Shown: piece by piece, positions 29,631 to 38,209 of the stretch | Position numbering within the stretch: position 1 is the first letter of the stretch | How the letters are laid out: each line of letters starts with the position of its first letter | Assembly: GCA_030523325.1 (NCBI GenBank) | Contig: JAUNIS010000012.1 | Location: forward strand, 1 to 61,990 | DNA from: Phascolarctobacterium sp. | GTDB lineage: Bacteria; Bacillota; Negativicutes; Acidaminococcales; Acidaminococcaceae | DNA length: 61,990 nt | Reading direction: 5' to 3' | Made by a program: the position numbers and the translations under genes | The notes under the pieces: generated by a model | What the model was told of the DNA's origin: nothing | Databases searched by the model: none | Seen by the model: only the letters and a program-made list of their open reading frames with translations

Positions 29631-30293
29631 TTAACGAATACGACAAGCGCCATACCAACGACAACCGTAATAATCTGTAAATACCGGGGAAATTTTTACG
29701 GCTCTACCACCAGCATGAATGAAATTGCCGTCGCCAAGATAAATACCTACGTGGGAAGCGCCTGGTTCATAAGTGGTGAAGAAAACAAGATCGCCCCGAC
29801 GCAGTTGGCTCGGTTGAATAGGTCTACCGACATAGATTTGCGCATCGCAGGTACGAGGCAACTCAATGCCTGCAGCTCTAAAGCAATATTGCACAAAGCC
29901 AGAGCAGTCAAAACCATAAGGAGTTGTACCACCAAATACATAGGGTGTACCAAGCAGTCTCATGGCTGTATTGAGAACTCTCTTTACCACGGGGGCTTCG
30001 GCACGATTGACGGGCATTTCTTTATTCATGATAGCTCTAAAGGTTGCGGGACCAACAACGCCGTCGGCTTCTAAGCCAGCATTTTGTTGGAAAGCCTTGA
30101 CAGCACCCTCAGTCTCATCGCCATAAAAACCTGTTAAAGAAGATATTGGATAATTAAGCTCAACTAAACGTTTTTGCAAATCCAGAACCTCTTGACCCTC
30201 GTCCCCATTACGGAAGGAAGCCAAAGCGGTAGCACTAATACAAAAACTCAAAGCTAAGCTAGCACATAAGGTTAAAATTTTTCTAAAATGCAA
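29631..30293 (-). CDS. secreted NlpC/P60 peptidoglycan endopeptidase with PG-binding domain
   Basis: Cleaves peptide stems of peptidoglycan in the envelope. 220 residues: signal peptide 1-25 (ending ATALAS), a PG_binding_1 domain (about 30-87, GDEGQEVLDLQKRL ... GVVGPATFRAIM), then NlpC/P60 (about 103-220) with catalytic Cys in YGFDCSGFV, His in ASHVGIYLGDG and third polar residue near the C-terminus. Single gene, 127 bases downstream of the CapA-like gene on the same strand; probably wall remodelling. Confidence 0.92.
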   Translation of the reverse strand: MHFRKILTLCASLALSFCISATALASFRNGDEGQEVLDLQKRLVELNYPISSLTGFYGDETEGAVKAFQQNAGLEADGVVGPATFRAIMNKEMPVNRAEAPVVKRVLNTAMRLLGTPYVFGGTTPYGFDCSGFVQYCFRAAGIELPRTCDAQIYVGRPIQPSQLRRGDLVFFTTYEPGASHVGIYLGDGNFIHAGGRAVKISPVFTDYYGCRWYGACRIR

Positions 30294-30420
30294 AGGGAAT
30301 CGCTCCTCAAAAAAACAACACTGTTAAAAAATTAAAATACAACACATATATTTTATCAAATTAACCCCATATCAGTCTACTAATAAATATGAAAAAAGCT
30401 ATGAAAATTTCTTTGGTTAA

Positions 30421-31689
30421 TCAAAAATTATATGGTACAGGGAAAATAGAGCTGTATTCTCTTAAGCGATTGATAACCCTCTCGCCCTCTTCACCGGTTA
30501 AAATAGTCGGACAGAAGTCATTACGATAAGAAACAGATGAAATCCGGCAAGGAATAACCTTTTGGGCAGTCAAGGAAACTTTTTTATCCGCAGTCATTGT
30601 AAAGGTTGCTTGATAAATAAAGGTATCCTTATCAACAGGATTCCAGTTGGCGCCAAAGGAGAAATTGCCCATACTGTAACAAATCGGTTTGCCCTTGTAC
30701 ATCTCAATGCCTTGAATAACATGAGGATGAGCACCAATTACTACATCAGCACCGGTATCAATGGTATAACGGAAAACTTCTTGTTGGTCGTAGGGTGGAT
30801 AGTAGATTCTTTCCTCACCACCGTGGAATTGCACCATAACTACATTGCTGCCTTCGGTGCGAGCTTGTATAATATCTTTTTTAATCATATCATATAGCTC
30901 GGAATTGGCCGCAAAAGAAGTATAACCTAAAAAGGTAATCTTAATACCATTCTTAGTTGTCGTATATTTGTGTCCTTCCCCACTGATACCTAAATTATTT
31001 TCTGTAAGAATCTTAACCGTATCGTTAAAGCCGTCCCAACCACAGTCATAAATGTGGTTGTTAGCAATATTACATACCTCCACAGAACCAGCCTTTAAAG
31101 TATTGACCTCTTCGGGATGACAGCGAATGGGAAAAGTTTTTATCTCCGTCGGACCATAGTGAGACAATGGACCTTCAAGATTAATCCAAGTAAAGTCGTC
31201 ATTGGCAAAAATTTCTTGCACGTTTTGGAAGAAATAGGTCGGTCCATTAGCACTGTAATAAGCTTCGTAAGAACCAGGCTCACGATATTCAGGATCGAAA
31301 ATTTGTCCTTCTTCTAAGTAGGAACCCATCGTGCAGTCCCCGGCTACAGAGACAACTATGCTTTGAGGCTTGGGCGGTTCAACTGGTTTGGGCGGTTCGA
31401 CAGGTTGCACAGGTTCAGTTGGAACTGCTTGCTCCTCGGCTTTAGTCGTTGCACCCCTTTTCGCCTTAGTTTTTTTCGCTTGCTTTTTGTTAGGTTGCAC
31501 GCCTAAATCGGCTGTAATTTTTTTAGCCTTTTCTTCTTGGGTTAATTTAGTTTTTGTCTTGGCAAATTTTCCTTCTTCAATTTTATTTTGAGAATCAGCT
31601 GCCAAAGCTGTAAATGAAAAACTTCCCAAAAGCAGTGCCATACCAGCGGCACTTAAAAAATTTTTTAAGAATTTATTTTGCTTTTTCAT
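30421..31689 (-). CDS. CapA-family (PGA_cap) metallophosphatase-like secreted protein
   Basis: 422 residues: signal peptide 1-30 (ending FTALAA), a Lys-rich then Pro-rich linker (about 35-110, with PVEPPKPVEPPKP repeats), and a calcineurin-like CapA domain (SVAGDCTMGSY near 113, INLEGPLS, NIANNHIYDCG, VQFHGGEERIYYP, VIGAHPHVIQGIE). CapA proteins take part in poly-gamma-glutamate export, but no capBC neighbours are present. The next gene upstream, 4 bases away, is an L,D-transpeptidase, so a wall-related role is likelier (inference). Confidence 0.88.
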   Translation of the reverse strand: MKKQNKFLKNFLSAAGMALLLGSFSFTALAADSQNKIEEGKFAKTKTKLTQEEKAKKITADLGVQPNKKQAKKTKAKRGATTKAEEQAVPTEPVQPVEPPKPVEPPKPQSIVVSVAGDCTMGSYLEEGQIFDPEYREPGSYEAYYSANGPTYFFQNVQEIFANDDFTWINLEGPLSHYGPTEIKTFPIRCHPEEVNTLKAGSVEVCNIANNHIYDCGWDGFNDTVKILTENNLGISGEGHKYTTTKNGIKITFLGYTSFAANSELYDMIKKDIIQARTEGSNVVMVQFHGGEERIYYPPYDQQEVFRYTIDTGADVVIGAHPHVIQGIEMYKGKPICYSMGNFSFGANWNPVDKDTFIYQATFTMTADKKVSLTAQKVIPCRISSVSYRNDFCPTILTGEEGERVINRLREYSSIFPVPYNF

Positions 31690-31693
31690 AATA

Positions 31694-32494
31694 TCAATTG
31701 GAGGCGTCGCCTTTAATTACAACCTTCATGCCTACTTTAGCATGTTCTTTAAGTTTTAACACATTATCGTTCAAAAGACGGATACAACCCTCGGATGCTC
31801 TATGATAAGCGTCGTCAGTTACCGTCTTTACAAAACGTTCGTCAGGATTAGTTCCGTGAATACCAATGCCGTCCCAATTACCCTTACTCAAATTATAAGT
31901 ATTGAGGTAGAAGAACCAAGGACCATAAGCATTGGGAATCTCTCCCTTGCCGTCTTTAAAATCATGGGACCAATAGCTTGCGTCATTAATCTCTTCGATA
32001 GGGAAAACCCCATGTGGAGTAGTCATGTCACCGCTCTTGACCTTTTGACCAGGATTCTTACCGAGAGCACAATCACAGAAGCCGATAACCTTGTTGCCTT
32101 CAATTAAATATAATTTGAAAGTCATCTTGTCAATGTAAATAAATTTTTCATTGGCAGGAATATCGGTTTTCCATTCCACTGCCGCATACTGCCTTGCTTC
32201 CACGGGAACATTTTCTAGCGGAGTCTTAATGCCGCGTACGTCATGGAAAATATTCGCTACATTTTGTTTTATCGCTCCATTAGCCTTGGTCGGCTTCGTG
32301 GATACAACTACACCGTCTGCAAATTTTTGTTCCGAATTTTTTTCGCTTGTAGCTGTAACCTGCTTATCACCTTGCTTATTTTTTTTGCTTTTAGCATTGG
32401 CCTCGCCATTAAAGAAGCTGCAGCCCAGCACGCAGGTTCCTAAAAGCAAAATACCGCAGCAAGAAGCAATTCTATGTCTTATTTTTTTATCCAT
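31694..32494 (-). CDS. L,D-transpeptidase (YkuD) lipoprotein
   Basis: Forms 3-3 peptidoglycan cross-links or attaches proteins to peptidoglycan outside the inner membrane. About 266 residues from the ATG at 32494; the frame is open further upstream, but a start here puts a lipoprotein signal with lipobox VLGC at the N-terminus. The YkuD domain (about 120-266) has GIHGTNPDERF and the catalytic SEGCIRLLNDNV motif. Co-transcribed with the CapA-like gene. Confidence 0.88.
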   Translation of the reverse strand: MDKKIRHRIASCCGILLLGTCVLGCSFFNGEANAKSKKNKQGDKQVTATSEKNSEQKFADGVVVSTKPTKANGAIKQNVANIFHDVRGIKTPLENVPVEARQYAAVEWKTDIPANEKFIYIDKMTFKLYLIEGNKVIGFCDCALGKNPGQKVKSGDMTTPHGVFPIEEINDASYWSHDFKDGKGEIPNAYGPWFFYLNTYNLSKGNWDGIGIHGTNPDERFVKTVTDDAYHRASEGCIRLLNDNVLKLKEHAKVGMKVVIKGDASN

Positions 32495-32691
32495 AAGAAT
32501 ATTTCCTTTCGCGTCCTTACGCATAAAGTTTTTCCAAAATTTTACCAATATAAAGATGGACTAATTATAACATATTCCATCTGAATTATAAATACGCAAC
32601 AGGTACACAGTTACGAGCGAACACTTACCTATGCGCTGAACCTAATTGAAGCAATCTGAGTGATTACTACAAAAGCAACAGTTAATTATGA

Positions 32692-32719
32692 TTGAAAAAT
32701 GCGACCAGGTATAGTACAA
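32692..32719 (+). promoter_or_regulatory. putative promoter of ATPase gene 1
   Basis: TTGAAA (32692-32697), 16-base spacer, TACAAT (32714-32719), immediately upstream of the decamer array. A degenerate unit AGGTATAGTA (32707-32716) overlaps the -10. Confidence 0.45.
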
Positions 32720-32728
32720 TATACACAA

Positions 32729-32808
32729 AGGTATAAAAAGGTATAAAAGTAAATTCGAAGGTATAAAAAGGTATAAAAGTAAATTTAAAGGTATAAAAGG
32801 GTATAAAA
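32729..32808 (+). repeat. decamer repeat array upstream of ATPase gene 1
   Basis: Six units of (A/G)GGTATAAAA arranged as pairs separated by a 10-base spacer: two units, GTAAATTCGA, two units, GTAAATTTAA, two units. Every element is exactly 10 bases long, so the array keeps helical phase. It ends 9 bases before the ATG, and its last GG joins GGTG, the probable RBS. Likely an operator/leader for the downstream gene. Confidence 0.9.
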
Positions 32809-32817
32809 GGTGATTTT

Positions 32818-33849
32818 ATGACTAATCCATTCTCCTTAGGATTTGGCAAAGAGCCACAAAGTTATATTGAACAAAATAACAATTTGGAAATTATCGAAAG
32901 CTTTAACAGCGACAATCCAGAAGCACAGGTATGCATCTTAACTGGTGTTAGAGGTTCTGGGAAAACAGTTACCATGACTTCCATAGCTAATAAATTTAGA
33001 GAAGAGAGTAACTGGATTGTCGTTGATTTAAACCCGGAACGCAATTTACTAGAAATGCTTCTGGCTTCATTTTACAGAAACCAATCATTAAAAAGCATTT
33101 TCAGTAACGCAAAATTTAATCTTTCCATCCCTGGGATTGGCGGAGTAGAATTTAATAAAGAAAATAAATTCGAAGATCCTGCAATAATTTTAGAAGATTT
33201 ACTCGACGAGCTTTCCCAAAACGGTAAAAAACTGCTTATAACCATTGACGAAATTTCCAACAATCAAAATGTAAGAGAGTTCGTGAGTCAATTTCAAATA
33301 TACATTAGAAAAAACTATAACGTTTTTTTGATCATGACCGGATTATATGAAAATGTCTACGACTTACAAAACGAAAAAACTTTAACGTTTTTATACCGAG
33401 CCCCCAAAATATATATGGAACCCCTTAGTCTTTCTTTAATAATGTTAAAATATCAAGAAGTATTTTCTTTAGATTCTAATACTGCGTTAAAAATGGCTGA
33501 ATTTACCAAAGGCTATCCTTACGCATACCAGGTTCTAGGAAACCTTTGCTTTAAGCGCAATTGCTCCTATGAAAAAGTAATCGACGAATACGACATTATT
33601 TTAAGGGACTACGTCTATAAAAAAATTTGGAGTGAGCTTTCCTCGAAAGATAAAACTGTTCTACAAGCATTGATAAAAACACCTAACGGCAAAGCCGAGG
33701 ACGTCAGAAACATACTAGCTATGGAAAAAAACGTCTACAGCGTCTATCGTGACCGCTTATTAAAAAAAGGAATTGTCAAAGTGAGTGAATACGGTTGCTT
33801 AGAGCTCACGCTACCAAGATTTAAAGAATTCATTGAAGCATCTGCCTAA
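32818..33849 (+). CDS. archaeal-type P-loop ATPase with C-terminal winged helix (ATPase 1)
   Basis: 343 residues. Walker A GVRGSGKT at 43-50, Walker B LLITIDEIS at 139-147, a sensor-like FLIMTGLYENVY near 180, and a C-terminal region (about 270-343) with winged-helix character (GKAEDVRNILAMEKNVYSVYRDRLLKKGIV). Same ORC/STAND-like ATPase group as the gene at 55021. The function of these solitary ATPases is unknown; proposals include DNA transactions and toxin or defence roles. Preceded by an array of decamer repeats and followed by its own terminator. Base composition is lower in GC than the flanking glnS. Confidence 0.8.
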   Translation: MTNPFSLGFGKEPQSYIEQNNNLEIIESFNSDNPEAQVCILTGVRGSGKTVTMTSIANKFREESNWIVVDLNPERNLLEMLLASFYRNQSLKSIFSNAKFNLSIPGIGGVEFNKENKFEDPAIILEDLLDELSQNGKKLLITIDEISNNQNVREFVSQFQIYIRKNYNVFLIMTGLYENVYDLQNEKTLTFLYRAPKIYMEPLSLSLIMLKYQEVFSLDSNTALKMAEFTKGYPYAYQVLGNLCFKRNCSYEKVIDEYDIILRDYVYKKIWSELSSKDKTVLQALIKTPNGKAEDVRNILAMEKNVYSVYRDRLLKKGIVKVSEYGCLELTLPRFKEFIEASA

Positions 33850-33892
33850 AAAAATTCCCGATTCTAATTCGAGTCGGGGATTTTTTTTAGGC
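33844..33892 (+). terminator. terminator of ATPase gene 1
   Basis: TTCCCGATTC / GAGTCGGGGA stem extended by A7/T8 flanks, at the stop codon. Confidence 0.88.
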
Positions 33893-33903
33893 AAATTCTA
33901 CAC

Positions 33904-33938
33904 AAAAAGATTCCCCAACCCAAATTGAGTCGGGGAAC
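33904..33938 (-). terminator. terminator of glnS
   Basis: TTCCCC...G / C...GGGGAA hairpin, with TCTTTTTG on the minus-strand side, 16 bases past the glnS stop. The stem sequence resembles the neighbouring convergent terminator. Confidence 0.75.
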
Positions 33939-33953
33939 TAAGTTTAAGTTTTA

Positions 33954-35639
33954 TTATTTAGGAAGCTTAAAGGAGCTCTTTAAAGAAACGATGCGATTGA
34001 AAACAAGCGCGCCAGGTGTGGAGTCCTTGGGGTCCACGCAGAAGAAACCATTACGAACGAATTGGAAGCGATCGTAAGCCTGAGCACTCTCTAAATATTT
34101 TTCCACATAAGCATGAGCAACAGTTAAAGAGTTAGGATTAATGTTCATAGAACCATCTTCGTTATAAACGCCCTTCTCTTCGTCGATAAGATTTTCGTAG
34201 AGACGGCATTCGCAAGGAATTGCAGTTGTTGCATCAACCCAATGAATGGTGCCCTTAACCTTACGACCATCAGGACTAGTGCCACCCTTACTTGCCGGGT
34301 CGTAGGTGCCATGAATAACAGTTACCTTACCATTTTCATCGGTCTCATAGCTAGTGCATTTAACGAAATAAGCATGCATCAAACGAACTTCGTTGCCAGG
34401 GAACATTCTGAAATATTTTTTCGGAGGCTCAATCATGAAATCTTCACGCTCGATATAGAGCTCCTTGGAGAAGGAAATCTCTCTTGTACCCATCGCTTCA
34501 TTTTCCTGATTGTTCGGCGCAACTAAAAGCTCGCTTTGTCCTTGAGGATAATTGTCGATAACAAGCTTTATAGGATCAATGATACCCATAACTCTAGGAG
34601 CCTTTAATTTTAAGTCTTCTCTGATGCAGTATTCCAGCATTGCATAATCCACTGAACTGTTGGCTTTGGCAACACCACAGAGCTCTACGAATTTTTGAAT
34701 GGATTCAGGAGTGAAGCCGCGACGACGCAGTGCTGCGACGGATACAAGACGAGGATCGTCCCAACCATCAACAGTGCCTTCTTCAACAAGCTTCTTAATA
34801 TAACGCTTGCCGGTTACAACATTTTTCAGATATAACTTAGCAAATTCGATTTGCTGCGGAGGATTAGGATACTCAAGCTCTCTCAGCACCCAATCGTACA
34901 GAGGGCGATGGTCTTCAAACTCCAAGGTGCAAATAGAGTGAGTTACATGTTCTTCTGCATCTTCAATAGGATGAGCGAAATCGTACATAGGATAAATGCA
35001 CCATTTGTCACCAGTATTATGATGAGTCATGTGAGCTACGCGGTAAATGACTGGGTCACGCATATTAATATTAGGAGATGCCATATCAATTTTTGCACGC
35101 AGAACATAAGTGCCATCAGCGAATTCACCGTTTTTCATTCTTTCGAACAGATCAAGGTTTTCTTCGATGGAACGATTTCTATACGGACTTTCCTTACCAG
35201 GTTGGTCGAAGGTACCTCTATATTCTTTGATTTGGTCTGCAGTAAGCTCGCAGACGAAGGCCTTACCTTTTTTGATGAGCTTAACAGCTCCCTCATACAT
35301 TTGTTGGAAATAATCGGATGCGTAATAAAGGTGGTCGCCCCAGTCGGCACCAAGCCATTGAATGTCTTTTTTGATGGATTCAACGAATTCAATCTTCTCC
35401 TTCGTCGGATTAGTATCGTCAAAACGCATATGGAAAATGCCATTATATTCTTTAGCAAGGCCATAGTTCAAAAGGATGGACTTAGCATGACCGATATGCA
35501 AATAGCCATTGGGTTCCGGTGGAAAACGGGTACAAATTTGCTCGTACTTGCCTTCTTCCAAATCCTTATCAATGATTACTTCGATAAAGTTTCGTGAATA
35601 AACTTCTTTTTCAGGTGTTGCAACAACTTTTTCTTCCAT
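33954..35639 (-). CDS. glnS: glutaminyl-tRNA synthetase
   Basis: Charges tRNA-Gln directly with glutamine. 561 residues, close to E. coli GlnRS. Class I motif HIGH in [15 protein letters not shown] near 43-57, [29 protein letters not shown], and a C-terminal anticodon-binding beta-barrel. The KMSKS-type loop reads VVTGKRYI where E. coli has VMSKRKL. Many Firmicutes use the GatCAB route instead, so a GlnRS here is notable but not unusual for Negativicutes and related groups. A 7-base inverted repeat GTCTGCA / TGCAGAC (35687-35707) lies in the leader. Confidence 0.96.
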   Translation of the reverse strand: MEEKVVATPEKEVYSRNFIEVIIDKDLEEGKYEQICTRFPPEPNGYLHIGHAKSILLNYGLAKEYNGIFHMRFDDTNPTKEKIEFVESIKKDIQWLGADWGDHLYYASDYFQQMYEGAVKLIKKGKAFVCELTADQIKEYRGTFDQPGKESPYRNRSIEENLDLFERMKNGEFADGTYVLRAKIDMASPNINMRDPVIYRVAHMTHHNTGDKWCIYPMYDFAHPIEDAEEHVTHSICTLEFEDHRPLYDWVLRELEYPNPPQQIEFAKLYLKNVVTGKRYIKKLVEEGTVDGWDDPRLVSVAALRRRGFTPESIQKFVELCGVAKANSSVDYAMLEYCIREDLKLKAPRVMGIIDPIKLVIDNYPQGQSELLVAPNNQENEAMGTREISFSKELYIEREDFMIEPPKKYFRMFPGNEVRLMHAYFVKCTSYETDENGKVTVIHGTYDPASKGGTSPDGRKVKGTIHWVDATTAIPCECRLYENLIDEEKGVYNEDGSMNINPNSLTVAHAYVEKYLESAQAYDRFQFVRNGFFCVDPKDSTPGALVFNRIVSLKSSFKLPK

Positions 35640-35721
35640 TATTTACAACCCTCCTCTATGATTAATTTTCCCTTTTACTCCTCAAAGTCTGCACAAAACC
35701 TGCAGACACAAGTATAGATAA

Positions 35722-35750
35722 ATTTTATCATATACAGAGGGAAAATGCAA
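35722..35750 (-). promoter_or_regulatory. glnS promoter
   Basis: TTGCAT (35750-35745), 17 bases, TAAAAT (35727-35722) on the minus strand. Confidence 0.55.
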
Positions 35751-35786
35751 AAACAAACTAGCGAAACAAAATCATTTTAATCAAAA

Positions 35787-35805
35787 GGATTTGCGAAGCA
35801 AATCC
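35787..35805 (-). terminator. hairpin after the CMD-cupin gene
   Basis: GGATTTGC-ttc-GCAAATCC followed by TTTTGATT on the minus strand. The neighbouring AATTGCTCATTGCTC-type tract (35809-35846) is repeated at 36700-36735. Confidence 0.6.
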
Positions 35806-35848
35806 AACCACAATTGCTCATTGCTCTTTGCTAATTGCTAATTTTTTA

Positions 35849-36613
35849 TTATTTCAACTTGTTGTAATCGTCGTCACTAACTGCTTCGCACCACTCGTTT
35901 GCTCCTGCTTCGCCGGGAACTTCTACTGCTAAGTGGGAGAACCAAGAGTCGGGAGCTGCCCCGTGCCAATGTTTAACCTCGGCAGGAATGTTAATGCAAT
36001 CGCCAGGATTCATTTCGATCGCTTCCTTGCCCCATTCTTGGTAGTAACCACGACCTGCTACGCAAACAAGAATTTGTCCGCCGCCCTTTTGTGCGTGATG
36101 GATATGCCAATTATTACGGCAACCAGGTTCGAAGGTAACATTGTAAATACCTACTTGAGAAGTGGAAACGGGTGCTAAATAGCTTTGACCTACAAAATAT
36201 TGAGCATAACCGTCATTTGGTGCACCAATGGGGAAGACCATAGAAGCTTCATGCAGAGCTTTTGCATCACTTGCATCACAAGTGTCACTCCAAATTTCTT
36301 TTGTCATGGGGAATGCGGCCCAAGCTTTGGGCCAGCCAACATAAAAAGCAATATGAGTTAAAATAGCTGCGATTTCTTTTTTAGTTACGCCATGCTTTTT
36401 AGCATTTTCCAAATGATATTTCAAAGAAGAATCGGTAATACCAGAAGAAACTAAAGCAACAACAGTAATAATGGTACGGGTTTTTAAATCGATGTCTTGG
36501 TTGTTCCAATTTTCACCAAAGAGCACATCGTCATTAAAATGGGCAAAATCCGGGGCGAATTCTCCCAAAACATTTCTACCAGCAGTTTGTACGATTTTTT
36601 CTTGTGTTTTCAT
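35849..36613 (-). CDS. carboxymuconolactone decarboxylase-like and cupin fusion protein
   Basis: 254 residues in two domains. N-terminal CMD/AhpD-like alpha domain (about 20-110, TRTIITVVALVSSG and the end helix), without the AhpD CxxC; C-terminal cupin_2 (about 140-235) with the metal-site pattern WHIHHAQKGGGQ ... GDCINIPAEVKHWHGA. Such fusions are widespread in anaerobes beside flavodoxin and LysR genes; no reaction has been proved. Lies 116 bases downstream of the SUMF1-flavodoxin fusion on the same strand. Confidence 0.88.
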   Translation of the reverse strand: MKTQEKIVQTAGRNVLGEFAPDFAHFNDDVLFGENWNNQDIDLKTRTIITVVALVSSGITDSSLKYHLENAKKHGVTKKEIAAILTHIAFYVGWPKAWAAFPMTKEIWSDTCDASDAKALHEASMVFPIGAPNDGYAQYFVGQSYLAPVSTSQVGIYNVTFEPGCRNNWHIHHAQKGGGQILVCVAGRGYYQEWGKEAIEMNPGDCINIPAEVKHWHGAAPDSWFSHLAVEVPGEAGANEWCEAVSDDDYNKLK

Positions 36614-36728
36614 AATTCCAACTCCTTATATGATTATTGTGTATTGAATATAGAATATATTCAGTTTTATCGTACGGACTTTGCTTCGCAAAATCCATCC
36701 TCAATTGCTCTTTACTAATTGCTAATTG

Positions 36729-38180
36729 CTAATTGATCTTTACCCCATTCGCATCGAGCCACTTATCGATGTCGGAAGGAAGGCTGCTGCCACCGGAATA
36801 ATGAACGGTCAGTCCTTGTCCGATGGTTGCGTCGGGAATAAGCTTGGCGATAGTCGTAATACTTTGTCCGAAGCGTCCTCCACCATTACTGCAGAAAGGA
36901 ATAACTGTCTTGCCCTTGAAATCATATTCTTCGAGGAAGGTTGCGATGGGCATGGGAATGGAAGCCCACCAGTTAGGATAACCAAGTAAAATAACATCAT
37001 ATTGGCTCATGTCTTTTACGTGGGTAGACAGTGGAGGTCTTGCGTCTTGACGTTGCGCGATTTGTGCTTCGTCCAAAACGGTATGGTAGCTATTGGAATA
37101 AGGAACCTGCATTTTGATTTCAAAAACATCTGCATTTACATGACCAGCAATTTTTTGGGCTACTCCCTCAGTTGTGCCGCCCCAAGAATAGTAAGCAAGT
37201 AAAACCTTGCTTTTGTTCAAATTCTTTTTAACCAAAGTACTGGTCAAGCTGTCCTTGCCCGGCTCTGCATTACGTGCAACTCTAAAGCCAACACCAAAGC
37301 TGGACATATCTGCATTATGTGCTGCACGGTAAGCGCTGCGTAAATGTTTGCCAAAATCGTTCCATGCACCACCGCGATAAACCTTCATCGTCCCCTCATT
37401 TGGTCCGATACTATTTTGTGATTTTGCGTAGGGTGCATAAAAATCCCAGACCCATTCGCCAACATTACCATGCATATTATATAAACCAAAAGGATTTGGT
37501 TCAAAGCTATCTACATTAACAGTTCTTTCACGATATTCACCAGGTTGGGTTTGCATGGAGCCGCTGTTAAAATAATTTCCTTCGATCTCGTAAGGATAAT
37601 GACCGTAGTAATTACATTCCTTAGGAGTTATGGAGTGCGGTGTGTAAAAGGGAGTTTTTGTGCCTGCACGACATGCGTATTCCCACTCGGCTTCAGTAGG
37701 CAAGCGATAGCCGTTAGCACTCAAATCCCAGGTCACATTAGTTCCGTCAATTTTATAAACAGGAGTCAAGCCTTCCTTTTTGCTTAGCTCATTGCAATAA
37801 GCAATGGCATCGAACCAGGTAATGCTTTCTACAGGAAGCTTCGCACCCTTGAATTCGCTTGGATTCTTATGCATCAAGGCTTCGTAGTCGGACTGCTTTA
37901 CCTCGTACTTACTCAAATAAAAATTACCTACTGTTACCTCGTGCTGATTTTCGTCCTTGCTGCGCCAAGCCTCGCTATCGGGACTTCCCATAATAAATTT
38001 ACCACCTTTAATAAGCACGAGTTCGTCTTTAACATTTACATTTGTAGAGCTTGCTGTTGCTTGAGGTTTAGCTGCATTATTTTCCGTAGCTTTAGCCGTA
38101 TTACTGCTTGCCCCACAACCAACTACACACAATAACGCGGAGCTCATGCAAATTGCTGTCAAAATTTTTTTATATTGCAT
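36729..38180 (-). CDS. SUMF1-like and flavodoxin fusion lipoprotein
   Basis: About 483 residues. Lipoprotein signal with lipobox CVVGC (start ATG 38180; an ATG at 38201 lacks an RBS). Residues about 45-315 form an FGE/SUMF1-type domain (IKGGKFIMGSPDSEAWRSKDE, NGYRLPTEAEWEYACRAG, NPFGLYNMHGNVGEWVWD, KVYRGGAWNDFG ... SFGVGFRVAR). The Cys pair that binds copper in true formylglycine-generating enzymes is absent (RGGAWND instead of a Cys motif), so it is unlikely to make formylglycine. Residues about 325-483 form a flavodoxin domain (LLAYYSWGGTTEGVAQ, LGYPNWWASIPMPIATFLEEYDF), closely similar to the lipid-anchored flavodoxin at 40930. In an operon after the MATE gene (29-base gap). Confidence 0.87.
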   Translation of the reverse strand: MQYKKILTAICMSSALLCVVGCGASSNTAKATENNAAKPQATASSTNVNVKDELVLIKGGKFIMGSPDSEAWRSKDENQHEVTVGNFYLSKYEVKQSDYEALMHKNPSEFKGAKLPVESITWFDAIAYCNELSKKEGLTPVYKIDGTNVTWDLSANGYRLPTEAEWEYACRAGTKTPFYTPHSITPKECNYYGHYPYEIEGNYFNSGSMQTQPGEYRERTVNVDSFEPNPFGLYNMHGNVGEWVWDFYAPYAKSQNSIGPNEGTMKVYRGGAWNDFGKHLRSAYRAAHNADMSSFGVGFRVARNAEPGKDSLTSTLVKKNLNKSKVLLAYYSWGGTTEGVAQKIAGHVNADVFEIKMQVPYSNSYHTVLDEAQIAQRQDARPPLSTHVKDMSQYDVILLGYPNWWASIPMPIATFLEEYDFKGKTVIPFCSNGGGRFGQSITTIAKLIPDATIGQGLTVHYSGGSSLPSDIDKWLDANGVKIN

Positions 38181-38209
38181 CTTTTCACTGCCTTTCTTCA
38201 TAAATTTTT

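Noticed and set aside
32729..32808. CRISPR-like or plasmid-origin reading of the decamer array
   Set aside because: Units are 10 bases with 10-base repeated spacers, not unique spacers, and no replication or cas genes are adjacent.
34851..35597. Plus-strand frame of 248 residues opposite glnS
   Set aside because: Antisense shadow of glnS with no RBS or family features.
36729..38180. Active formylglycine-generating enzyme for sulfatase maturation
   Set aside because: The catalytic cysteine pair is not present and no sulfatase gene is nearby.
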